A stretch of 14,361 nucleotides of DNA from Gallionella sp. UBA4121 (lineage in GTDB: Bacteria; Pseudomonadota; Gammaproteobacteria; Burkholderiales; Gallionellaceae), in assembly GCA_002381565.1 (NCBI GenBank), contig DFWZ01000001.1, positions 124,411 through 138,771 of the forward strand. The letters run 5' to 3'. The notes under the pieces are model-generated. The model ran no database searches and was not told the DNA's origin. It worked only from the letters and a program-made list of their open reading frames with translations. A program made the translations under genes and the position numbers. Positions 5,211 through 12,403 of the stretch are shown one piece after another; position 1 is the stretch's first letter, and every line of letters begins with the position of its first letter.

Positions 5211-8048
5211 ATGAAAAGCAGTGAAATCCGCCAGAAATTCCTCGATTTTTTCGCCTCGAAAGGCCATACGGTAGTCGCCTCAAGTTCGCTGGTGCCGACT
5301 GACGATCCGACCCTGTTGTTCACCAACGCGGGGATGAACCAGTTCAAGGACGTATTTCTGGGCTTCGACAAACGCCCCTACACCCGTGCGACATCGAGCC
5401 AGAAATGCGTGCGCGCAGGCGGCAAGCATAATGACCTGGAAAATGTCGGCTATACCGCGCGCCATCACACCTTCTTCGAGATGCTGGGCAACTTCAGCTT
5501 CGGCGACTACTTCAAACGCGATGCGATTGCCTTTGCGTGGGAACTGTTGACAGAAGTGTTCAAACTGCCTGTGGACAGGCTCTACGTCACGGTATATGCC
5601 GAAGACGACGAGGCCTACGACATCTGGACCAAAGAGATGGGGCTGGCCCCGGATCGCGTGATCCGTATCGGCGACAACAAGGGCGCGCGCTATGCGTCGG
5701 ACAATTTCTGGATGATGGGCGACACCGGCCCATGCGGCCCTTGCACCGAAATTTTCTACGATCACGGCGAGCATATTCCGGGCGGCCTGCCGGGAACACC
5801 GGAAGAAGACGGCGACCGCTACATCGAAATCTGGAACAACGTGTTCATGCAGTTCAACCGCGACGAGGCAGGCGTGATGCACCCGCTACCCAAGCCTTCC
5901 GTGGATACCGGCATGGGGCTGGAGCGCATCTCGGCGGTATTGCAGCATGTGCATGCCAACTACGAGATCGACCTGTTCCAGGCGCTGATTGCAGCGGCTG
6001 CGCGCGAGACCGGCTGTACCGATCTGGATTCGCCTTCGCTTAAAGTGCTGGCCGATCACATCCGCGCCTGTTCATTCCTGATCGCCGACGGCGTGATCCC
6101 GGGCAACGAAGGTCGCGGCTATGTACTGCGCCGCATCATCCGCCGCGCGATCCGCCACGGCTACAAGCTGGGCGCGCGCGACGCGTTTTTCTACAGGATG
6201 GTGCCCGATCTGGTTGAGCAGATGGGCGCAGCCTTCCCTGAACTTGTTCAGGAACAGGTTCGAGTGAAGGGAATACTCAAGCTGGAAGAAGAGCGCTTCT
6301 TCCAGACTATTGAACAAGGCATGACACAAGTATCGGAGATACTAAATCATCCATATGTTTTTTCTGCGGCGAATTATTACAAAAAACACTATTTGTCTGG
6401 AGCATGGGATTTAATTCCTGACTTCATACTTACCGAAAGTAGAAAGCAGCTAGCTTTTGGATCTTTATCAGGTACGCAGCAAAAAATACAATCCCTCATA
6501 CTTAATGATAATGGTAATGAGGTAATCATACAGCCTGAGCACAAGGAAGTGGTCAGAGTACAAAAATCGTTATTAGAGGGATATAAGATTTTTGATGGTT
6601 ATCGTGCCTTTGTACTCCATGATACATACGGGTTCCCATTAGATTTGACCCAAGACATTTGTCGTGAACATGGATTTATTGTTGACGTGGAAACTTTTGA
6701 CACTGCAATGGCGAACCAGAAGCAAATGGCGCGCGCTGCCGGAAAATTCAAGATGTCAGCGAACCTGGAATATACAGGCCCTGCGACGACTTTTCACGGC
6801 TACGATACGCTGGAGCACAAGGGCAATGTTTTGGCTTTGTACAAGGATGGCGTGTCGGTCAATGAACTGAACGAGGGCGATACGGGTGTGGTGGTGCTCG
6901 ACGATACACCGTTCTATGCCGAGTCAGGCGGTCAGGTCGGCGACTCGGGCGAGTTGCGCAGCGTGCATGGTATTTTCGCGGTTGAAGATACACAGAAGAT
7001 TCAGGCGACGGTGTTCGGTCATCACGGCGTCGTGACGACTGGCAAGCTGACCGTTGGCAATGGTGTCACTGCGAAAGTGGATATGGCGGCGCGTCTCGCC
7101 ACCGAGCGCAATCACTCGGTCACGCACCTGATGCACAAGGCGTTGCGTGAAGTATTGGGCGGCCATGTGCAGCAGAAAGGTTCGCAGGTTGACCCTGACA
7201 AGACGCGCTTCGATTTCGTGCACAGCCAGCCGATGACAGATGCCGAAATACTCAAGGTCGAGTCCATCGTGAATGCCGAAATTCTGGCCAATGCCGAAAC
7301 TCAATCTCGCGTGATGGGCATCGATGATGCGCAGAAGACAGGCGCGATGATGCTGTTCGGCGAAAAGTACGGCGACGAAGTGCGCGTGCTGAATATCGGC
7401 TCGTCGATAGAGTTGTGCGGCGGCACGCATGTTGTGCGCACCGGCGACATCGGCCTGTTCAAGATCACGGCTGAGAGCGGTGTCGCGGCAGGCGTGCGGC
7501 GTATCGAAGCTGTGACCGGGGACGTCGCGCTGAATTTGATCCAGATGCAGGAACGCCAGTTGCGTCAGATGGCTGACGCCGTGAAGGCGCAGCCTCATGA
7601 AGCGGCAGGTCGCATCGCCCAGATACTCGATCATCAAAAATCGCTGGAAAAGGAACTTGCCGCGCTGAAATCGAAACTGGCTTCCGCCCAGGGCGACGAG
7701 TTAGTGAGTCAGGCGCAGGACATCAACGGTGTCAAGGTGCTCGCAGCGCTGTTGGCAGGAGCTGATGCGGCTATCCTGCGCGAGACGCTGGACAAGATCA
7801 AAGACAGGCTGAAGTCGGCGGTGATTTTGCTGGCATCGGTCAATGACGGCAAGGTAAGCCTGATTGCGGGCGTGACAGCGGATCAGACAGGCAAGGTCAA
7901 GGCAGGCGAACTGGTGAATATGGTCGCCATGCAGGTAGGCGGCAAGGGCGGCGGCAGGCCGGACATGGCGCAGGCAGGCGGCACGCAACCTGAGCATCTC
8001 GCGGCGGCGCTGGCATCCGTTCCAAATTGGGTGAAGGACAAGTTATAG
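5211..8048 (+). CDS. alaS: Alanine--tRNA ligase with an internal extra segment
   Basis: This cytosolic class II synthetase charges tRNA-Ala and edits mischarged Ser/Gly. ATG 5211 is chosen because MKSSEIRQKFLDFF is the family N-terminus; the frame is open upstream to 5130. Catalytic motifs are evident: TNAGMNQFKDVFLG, then KCVRAGGKHNDLENVGYTARHHTFFEMLGNFSFGDY. The editing domain has HSVTH at 635-639 and CGGTH at 736-740, so all four zinc/editing residues are present. A Gly-rich GGKGGGRPDMAQAGG lies near the C-terminus. At 945 residues it is about 70 longer than E. coli AlaRS (876), and the editing residues are shifted by about 70. The excess lies between residues about 372 and 462, in the tRNA-recognition domain before YRAFVLHDTYGFPLDLT. 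The DNA there is distinctly A+T-rich. The frame stays intact, so the enzyme is probably functional. Confidence 0.97.
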   Translation: MKSSEIRQKFLDFFASKGHTVVASSSLVPTDDPTLLFTNAGMNQFKDVFLGFDKRPYTRATSSQKCVRAGGKHNDLENVGYTARHHTFFEMLGNFSFGDYFKRDAIAFAWELLTEVFKLPVDRLYVTVYAEDDEAYDIWTKEMGLAPDRVIRIGDNKGARYASDNFWMMGDTGPCGPCTEIFYDHGEHIPGGLPGTPEEDGDRYIEIWNNVFMQFNRDEAGVMHPLPKPSVDTGMGLERISAVLQHVHANYEIDLFQALIAAAARETGCTDLDSPSLKVLADHIRACSFLIADGVIPGNEGRGYVLRRIIRRAIRHGYKLGARDAFFYRMVPDLVEQMGAAFPELVQEQVRVKGILKLEEERFFQTIEQGMTQVSEILNHPYVFSAANYYKKHYLSGAWDLIPDFILTESRKQLAFGSLSGTQQKIQSLILNDNGNEVIIQPEHKEVVRVQKSLLEGYKIFDGYRAFVLHDTYGFPLDLTQDICREHGFIVDVETFDTAMANQKQMARAAGKFKMSANLEYTGPATTFHGYDTLEHKGNVLALYKDGVSVNELNEGDTGVVVLDDTPFYAESGGQVGDSGELRSVHGIFAVEDTQKIQATVFGHHGVVTTGKLTVGNGVTAKVDMAARLATERNHSVTHLMHKALREVLGGHVQQKGSQVDPDKTRFDFVHSQPMTDAEILKVESIVNAEILANAETQSRVMGIDDAQKTGAMMLFGEKYGDEVRVLNIGSSIELCGGTHVVRTGDIGLFKITAESGVAAGVRRIEAVTGDVALNLIQMQERQLRQMADAVKAQPHEAAGRIAQILDHQKSLEKELAALKSKLASAQGDELVSQAQDINGVKVLAALLAGADAAILRETLDKIKDRLKSAVILLASVNDGKVSLIAGVTADQTGKVKAGELVNMVAMQVGGKGGGRPDMAQAGGTQPEHLAAALASVPNWVKDKL
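6309..6712 (+). other. A+T-rich mosaic tract inside alaS, encoding the extra segment
   Basis: Within alaS, base composition changes abruptly. The lines at 6361 and 6481 contain 22 and 20 G/C of 60, against 34 of 60 in the line at 7321 of the same gene. The tract encodes the roughly 75 surplus residues (about 372-462, with ANYYKKHYLSGAWDLIPDF and QQKIQSLILNDNGNEVIIQ). It continues through the conserved LHDTYGFPLDLTQDICREHG, written with A/T-ending codons. Because conserved AlaRS sequence shares the foreign codon use, replacement by homologous recombination with another alaS fits better than insertion of an unrelated element. The edges are approximate. Confidence 0.7.
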
Positions 8049-8070
8049 TCTGGTGAGTCCGGCCTTGCTG

Positions 8071-8106
8071 GCTCGTCATCAGGGTTAAATACCCTGATGT
8101 ACGAGC
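8071..8106. terminator. Hairpin between convergent alaS and the EAL-HDOD gene
   Basis: CATCAGGGT (8077-8085) and ACCCTGATG (8091-8099) form a perfect 9-bp stem with a TAAAT loop. GCTCGT/ACGAGC extends the stem by six pairs past a single bulged T. It lies between two genes that end towards each other, so it probably acts as a shared terminator. No long U tract follows on either strand. Confidence 0.6.
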
Positions 8107-8130
8107 GAGAACTGTTTCGCAGGCTGGTGT

Positions 8131-9378
8131 TTACTGACTCTGTTCGAAGCTGTTCGACCAGGCCAGCGCTTCGAGTTGTGCATGGTTGATTTGCTCGATC
8201 GTGAGCGGAGCCAGATCCTCGAGTAGTTCGCCGGCCGCTTCCATATTGTAGTTTTCCAAATGCTCGATCAATGACAGCAGTTTGCCGAGCAGGCCTGCCC
8301 GCGACAGCAGCGCATCACGGATTTCTGCCGGCGGATTGAGCGGCGAGATGATCTCGGCAAGGGGCATTCCGAGCAGTGTGTTCATCAGCGACATGATTCC
8401 GACGATGAAGGCGTGATCCTCCAGCTCAATGGTGCAGCCGGAAAAGTTTTTCACCAGTAACTCCATGGATTTTCCGCGTGTCGCCGCAAGTTGCAGCAAG
8501 GGGTTTGGAAAACTGGCGCGGCCGTCGTTGGTGTAGACCAGCAGTTGCAGCCAGCGCTGCAACTGGCGGCGGCCGAGTATTGTGATGGCATTGGCCAGCG
8601 AGGTGATTTTTCGATGCGATCCGGCAGCCGCCGAATTGGTGAGGCGCAGCAGCGTGAAGCTCAAACCGGGATTCTGTTTGAACACTTGTTCAATTTCTTC
8701 GGTTTTTGCATCGTTCATGACCAGGGCGAGCAGGCGCATCAGCACCAGTTCGGAATGAGACAGGCGCTTGCCGGTAATGATGAGAGGTTTTGCAAAGTAG
8801 TAGCCCTGAAACAGCTGGAAACCGGCATTCATGCACTGTATGGCTTCTTCCGGGTTATCCACTTTTTCGGCAAGCAGTTTTCCCGGCCATTTTTTCAGGT
8901 GAGCCAGGGTGTTGGTGAGATTGTCCATGCCGGACAGTAGTTTAAGGTCGATTTTGATGAAATCGATGCAGTCACGCAGCGGTTCCAGGTTGTCGGTATA
9001 CTGACTGACATCGTCCAGCGCCAGCAGGTAACCTTTTGATTTCAGATATTTGCAGCGTTCCACTACAAGATCATTGATCTCTATGGTTTCCAGCAGTTCG
9101 ATGACCACCCGATCCTTGGGGAGTAGTTCAAGGGTGTCATCCATCAGCATCAGATCGTTGACATTGATGAAGCCGCGGTACTTGCCCAGCACCGTCTGGA
9201 AGCCTATTTCGTTAAAGGCATGGTTGATGACCGCGCAGGTAGCTGCGACATTGTCGAGAAACTGGGCGGAATTCTTTTGGCCTGAACGAAACAGCAATTC
9301 AAACCCGGCCAAATCCTGATTGCGATCCAGGATGGATTGTCGTCCGATAAAAAATTCCGATGTGTTCTGCGTAGTCAT
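8131..9378 (-). CDS. EAL-HDOD signalling protein (YuxH/CdgJ-like)
   Basis: The 415-residue cytosolic protein joins an N-terminal EAL-type domain (about 8-200) to a C-terminal HDOD domain (about 205-390). The EAL signature is FELLFR (26-31), the variant common in the YuxH subgroup, not the canonical E-A-L. Other c-di-GMP phosphodiesterase positions are partly kept: N74 in FINVN, E94/E97 in VIELLE, DD at 122-123 (but followed by VSQY in place of FGTG), K142 in FIKIDL, E171 in LLAEKVD and QGYYF at 191-195. Family members either cleave c-di-GMP (Vibrio CdgJ) or act only as binding or signalling proteins; which applies here cannot be decided. No signal peptide or transmembrane segment is seen. The gene is transcribed away from the phosphohexomutase terminator region and converges on alaS. 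No strong ribosome site precedes ATG 9378. Confidence 0.88.
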   Translation of the reverse strand: MTTQNTSEFFIGRQSILDRNQDLAGFELLFRSGQKNSAQFLDNVAATCAVINHAFNEIGFQTVLGKYRGFINVNDLMLMDDTLELLPKDRVVIELLETIEINDLVVERCKYLKSKGYLLALDDVSQYTDNLEPLRDCIDFIKIDLKLLSGMDNLTNTLAHLKKWPGKLLAEKVDNPEEAIQCMNAGFQLFQGYYFAKPLIITGKRLSHSELVLMRLLALVMNDAKTEEIEQVFKQNPGLSFTLLRLTNSAAAGSHRKITSLANAITILGRRQLQRWLQLLVYTNDGRASFPNPLLQLAATRGKSMELLVKNFSGCTIELEDHAFIVGIMSLMNTLLGMPLAEIISPLNPPAEIRDALLSRAGLLGKLLSLIEHLENYNMEAAGELLEDLAPLTIEQINHAQLEALAWSNSFEQSQ

Positions 9379-9500
9379 TTGCGGGGGTGTTGGCTTGAAT
9401 GCGGTTTATATTGACAGCTTGGATGGTGCGAGTGTGGATTGTAAAACAACGCGGAGTGGGGCGGTAAACAATCGAGCAGGCAATCTGTTGCAGATCAGGG

Positions 9501-9518
9501 AAAATCTGCGCAGGCAGA
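9501..9518 (-). terminator. Probable terminator of the phosphohexomutase gene
   Basis: Read on the minus strand, TCTGC-CTGC-GCAGA forms a 5-bp stem followed by TTTT, starting directly after the stop codon of the upstream gene. An overlapping alternative pairing, GCAGAT/ATCTGC (9490-9509), uses the same bases. The stem is short, so efficiency is uncertain. Confidence 0.4.
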
Positions 9519-10895
9519 CTAAAACGGCAGCAGCAGGTGCGGCGCGGCGCGCTTGAAAATCCTGCGGAAGTCGTCCTGAATACGCTGCAAGGCCGCTTCC
9601 GTATCAGCCTCGAAACGCAGCACGATGGCAGGCGTGGTGTTGGAGGCGCGCGCAAGACCAAATCCGTCCGCATATTCCACGCGCAGGCCATCCAGCGCAA
9701 CGATCTCTTTAAAATCGGTAAAATCTGCGCTGTCCATCAACTGTGCCAGCAGCGCGCGATTTTCGGCCTCCGCAGTCTGAATGTGCAACTCCGGCGTGCA
9801 AAAAGCATCCGGCAAGGCGTTTAGCGCAGCGGAAGGATCGGCGACACGGCTGAGGATCTCCAGCAGGCGTGCGCCGCCGTACAGGCCGTCATCGAAGCCA
9901 TACCAGCGCTCCTTGAAGAACAGGTGCCCCGTCATTTCTCCTGCCAGTTGTGCGCCGGTTTCTTTCATCTTGGCCTTGATCAGCGAATGACCGGTTTTCC
10001 ACATCAAAGGTTTGCCGCCATGAGCGCGTATCCAGCCGGACAGATGGCGCGTGCATTTCACGTCGAAGATGATCTCGGCGCCGGGGTTTCGGCTCAGCAC
10101 GTCGGCTGCGAACAGCATCAGCTGGCGGTCAGGATAGATGATCTTGCCATCCTTTGTGACCACGCCCAGACGGTCGCCATCGCCGTCGAAGGCAAGGCCA
10201 ATCTCGCTGCCGTTACCGCGCAAGGCGGCGATCAAATCCTGCAAATTTTCTGGATCGGATGGGTCGGGATGATGATTTGGAAAGTGTCCATCCACCTCGC
10301 AATACATTTCCCGTACGGTGCATCCGAGCTGGCGGTACAGATCGGCAGCAGAGGCACCCGCCACGCCGTTGCCGCAATCGACCGTCACTGTCATCGGACG
10401 ATTAAGTTTAACGTCCGAGACGATGCGTGCGATGTAGGCGGCGCTGATGTCCTGCTGGCTGTAGCTGCCGCAGCCTTCGGAAAAATCGTTCTGTTCGATG
10501 CGGGTGCGCAACGCCTGTATCGCCTCGCCGTACAGCGTTTCGCCACCCAGTACAATTTTAAGCCCGTTATACTCCGGCGGGTTGTGGCTGCCGGTGAGCA
10601 CCACTGCGCAGTGTGTATTCAGGTGATATGCTGCGAAATACACCATCGGCGTTGTGACGCAACCCACGTCGATCACGGCTATGCCGCTTTTCCGGATGCC
10701 GCGCGCAAGCGCTGCGATCAGTTCAGGGCCGGACAGGCGGCCATCGCGACCAATGGCAATCGCCTGCTGTCCGCGAGCTAAGGCTTCCGAGCCTATGGCC
10801 TGGCCGATGGCTTCGACGATCGCGGCGGTCAGCGTTTTGCCTGTGACGCCGCGTATGTCATAAGCCATGAAGATTTCTTTGGGCAGGTTCTGCAC
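9519..10895 (-). CDS. Phosphomannomutase/phosphoglucomutase (AlgC/ManB family)
   Basis: The 458-residue enzyme belongs to the alpha-D-phosphohexomutase family. It interconverts mannose-6-P with mannose-1-P and glucose-6-P with glucose-1-P, feeding LPS and exopolysaccharide sugar nucleotides. The four domains show their signatures in order: phosphoserine loop TGSHNPPEYNG with Ser103, metal-binding loop FDGDGDR at 236-242, sugar-binding loop GEMTGH at 319-324, and phosphate-binding loop RASNTTP at 416-422. GEMTGH replaces the more usual GEMSGH, a conservative change. The start is a GTG at 10895, giving LPKEIFMAYDIRG, which matches family N-termini; ATG 10868 would remove part of it. It lies on the same strand as waaF upstream, with the inverted-repeat element between. 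The LPS context suggests a role in surface sugar supply. PMM versus PGM preference cannot be read from sequence. Confidence 0.93.
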   Translation of the reverse strand: MQNLPKEIFMAYDIRGVTGKTLTAAIVEAIGQAIGSEALARGQQAIAIGRDGRLSGPELIAALARGIRKSGIAVIDVGCVTTPMVYFAAYHLNTHCAVVLTGSHNPPEYNGLKIVLGGETLYGEAIQALRTRIEQNDFSEGCGSYSQQDISAAYIARIVSDVKLNRPMTVTVDCGNGVAGASAADLYRQLGCTVREMYCEVDGHFPNHHPDPSDPENLQDLIAALRGNGSEIGLAFDGDGDRLGVVTKDGKIIYPDRQLMLFAADVLSRNPGAEIIFDVKCTRHLSGWIRAHGGKPLMWKTGHSLIKAKMKETGAQLAGEMTGHLFFKERWYGFDDGLYGGARLLEILSRVADPSAALNALPDAFCTPELHIQTAEAENRALLAQLMDSADFTDFKEIVALDGLRVEYADGFGLARASNTTPAIVLRFEADTEAALQRIQDDFRRIFKRAAPHLLLPF

Positions 10896-10927
10896 CTATG
10901 GGGCACTTTCCGTGAATTTATGATTAG

Positions 10928-11093
10928 AATCTCTCACGCGGAGACGCCTGCCAGCCGCAGGCAGGCGGAGAACGCTGAGAAAAACACAAAAAACTGCTTT
11001 AATGAAAAACCATACAAATTATCGATAGGTCGGATTGAGTTCAAGTTCAATAATGCGGATTTCTCCACAATCTCCGCGCCTCCGCATGAGATT
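10928..11093. repeat. MITE-like element with imperfect terminal inverted repeats
   Basis: Left end AATCTCTCACGCGGAGACGC (10928-10947) and right end, read on the minus strand, AATCTCATGCGGAGGCGC (11093-11076) match closely. The next segments also match: GGAGAACGCTGAGAAA on the left against GGAGATTGTGGAGAAA on the right. The inverted arms enclose roughly 75 bp of A+T-rich DNA without a gene. The left arm is interrupted by a small hairpin. This resembles the widespread CTCACGCAGAGACGC-type intergenic repeat and a non-autonomous mobile element. A short frame crossing it is not a believable gene. It lies between waaF and the phosphohexomutase gene. Confidence 0.6.
10945..10967. repeat. GC-rich hairpin nested in the left arm of the inverted-repeat element
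   Basis: CGCCTGCC (10945-10952) and GGCAGGCG (10960-10967) form a perfect 8-bp stem around a 7-base loop, AGCCGCA. The corresponding place in the right arm lacks it, reading GGCGCGGAG straight through, so it seems to be an inserted palindromic unit. It may also end waaF transcripts, which run through it on the minus strand. Confidence 0.6.
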
Positions 11094-11106
11094 GTTTTGA
11101 TTCTGG

Positions 11107-12129
11107 TTAGGCGGGGCTGGTTTTGATGATCTGGCCAATTTTTTCCCACACCCTGTCGGGCGTGAGCTGGTTCATGCAGTTGAAATGCCCCAGCGGACAT
11201 TCACGCTTGAAGCAGGGGCTGCACGCAATGTCGAGCCTGACGACCATAGCCTGGGGGGAGAGCGGCGGGGTGAATTGCGGACTGCTGGAACCGAACAGGG
11301 CTATCATGGGGCGGTCGAGTGCGGCTGCCAGGTGCATCAGGCCGGAATCATTGCTGATGACAAGCTGAGCACATGATAAAAGTGCGATGGCGTCAGTAAG
11401 ATCGGTGCTGCCGCACAGGTTGCGGGTCGTTTGGTTGCCGAGCGAGACAATTTTTTCCGCGACCTCACTATCCTTGGCGGAGCCGATCAGCCAGATCGCG
11501 TAACCCAGATGGTGCAGACGCTGTGCTGTTTCGGCAAAGTAGGCCACAGGCCAGCGTTTTGCAGGGCCGTATTCGGCACCCGGACAGAATACCGCGACCG
11601 GCTGATCCAGCGTCAGGCCGAGTTTCTCCAGCGTGGCGTCAACCTGTGCCGCTGAAACCGTCAGTTTTGGATTGGCCAGTGGGTGCGGAATTTGACCGCC
11701 ACGGGGTTCAGCCAGTTGCGCGAAGCGTTCCACCATCAGCGGCAGTACGCTTTTGTCCAGTTTGCGCGCATCGTTGAGCCACCCGTAGCGCATCTCGCCG
11801 ACAAAGCCTGTGCGCTGCGGGATGCGCGCGAAGAACGGCACCAGTGCCGCTTTCAGTGAGTTGGGCAGCACGATGGCCTGATCGTATTGCGCGCTGCGCA
11901 GTTGCACGCCGAGTCGATAACGACCTTTAATATTGAGCGCCCCGTGCGGGAACGGATTGATTATGGTCTCGTTTATTTCAGGGATGGCGCGCAGCAGTGC
12001 CGCCGTCCAGGATGGCGCGAGTACGTCGATCAGGCAGTCCGGGTGGCGTTGTTTGAGGCGCATCAGCATCGGTTGCATCAGCATGCAGTCGCCTACCCAG
12101 CTGGGGCCGATAACCAGTATTTTTTTCAT
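11107..12129 (-). CDS. waaF: ADP-heptose:LPS heptosyltransferase II
   Basis: The 340-residue GT9-family enzyme adds the second heptose to the LPS inner core at the cytoplasmic face of the inner membrane. Visible motifs are MKKILVIGPSWVGDCMLMQP at the N-terminus (PSWVGD at 9-14), PGAEYGPAKRWP at 183-194, NDSGLMHLAAAL at 260-271 and LFGSSSPQFTPP at 280-289. The C-terminal cysteine cluster C303, C306, C311, C318 is typical of WaaF rather than WaaC. Length fits the family (about 340-350). The ribosome site AAAGG precedes ATG 12129. The zinc-ribbon gene and ilvE lie upstream on the same strand 62 bp away, so a shared transcript is likely. An inverted-repeat element follows the stop codon. Confidence 0.95.
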   Translation of the reverse strand: MKKILVIGPSWVGDCMLMQPMLMRLKQRHPDCLIDVLAPSWTAALLRAIPEINETIINPFPHGALNIKGRYRLGVQLRSAQYDQAIVLPNSLKAALVPFFARIPQRTGFVGEMRYGWLNDARKLDKSVLPLMVERFAQLAEPRGGQIPHPLANPKLTVSAAQVDATLEKLGLTLDQPVAVFCPGAEYGPAKRWPVAYFAETAQRLHHLGYAIWLIGSAKDSEVAEKIVSLGNQTTRNLCGSTDLTDAIALLSCAQLVISNDSGLMHLAAALDRPMIALFGSSSPQFTPPLSPQAMVVRLDIACSPCFKRECPLGHFNCMNQLTPDRVWEKIGQIIKTSPA

Positions 12130-12151
12130 TCAACCTTTACGTTCAAGCTCA

Positions 12152-12173
12152 CCTCCCACGTCGGCGGGGGAGG
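12152..12173. repeat. Short inverted repeat between zinc-ribbon gene and waaF
   Basis: CCTCCC (12152-12157) can pair with GGGAGG (12168-12173) around a 10-base loop in a purine/pyrimidine-skewed stretch. Similar CTCACCTCCC/GGGGAGGGG repeats occur between genes in many betaproteobacteria. It could be a weak attenuator or a dispersed repeat; evidence is slight. Confidence 0.3.
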
Positions 12174-12191
12174 GGTTGGAGGAGAGGGCGA

Positions 12192-12392
12192 TCAGTGATG
12201 CGCGTGCGGCAGCTCGCCTGTCAATTTATACAGCGTGCCGCAATAAGGGCAGCGCGCCTCGCGACTGTTGCCAAATCCGATCACCACTTTCGGATGTGCG
12301 TTCCACAGGCTCATGTTGGGCATCGGGCAGGTCAGCGGCAGATCTTCTGCCGTGACTTCGATGTAACGCTGAGTGATGTTTTGATCGTTCAT
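12192..12392 (-). CDS. Small zinc-ribbon protein, CHCC type (zf-CHCC)
   Basis: The 66-residue protein has CPMPNMSLWNAHPKV followed by ARCPYCGTLYKL, the pattern of the zf-CHCC family (related to the NDUFS6 zinc domain of complex I). Probable ligands are C22, H33, C48 and C51. The function in bacteria is not established; one zinc ion is expected. The His-rich tail (HAHH) might add metal affinity. The start ATG has GAGGT about nine bases ahead, and the gene begins 11 bp after the ilvE stop, so the two are translationally close. The ilvE / zf-CHCC / waaF order is recalled from other betaproteobacteria, which supports a conserved operon. Confidence 0.88.
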   Translation of the reverse strand: MNDQNITQRYIEVTAEDLPLTCPMPNMSLWNAHPKVVIGFGNSREARCPYCGTLYKLTGELPHAHH

Positions 12393-12403
12393 AGTCAGAT
12401 ACC

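Noticed and set aside
6309..6712. Intein within alaS
   Set aside because: The extra segment is too short, has no Cys/Ser splice start or terminal His-Asn, and the foreign codon use extends into conserved AlaRS sequence.
6924..7637. Long open frame antisense to alaS
   Set aside because: Its His/Arg/Ala-rich composition is typical of the reverse frame of a real gene, and alaS is clearly the coding strand.
9924..10781. 285-codon frame antisense to the phosphohexomutase gene
   Set aside because: The opposite strand encodes all four phosphohexomutase motifs; this frame has no recognisable domain.
10920..11126. 68-codon frame across the inverted-repeat element
   Set aside because: It consists of repeat arms and a hairpin, with no ribosome site.
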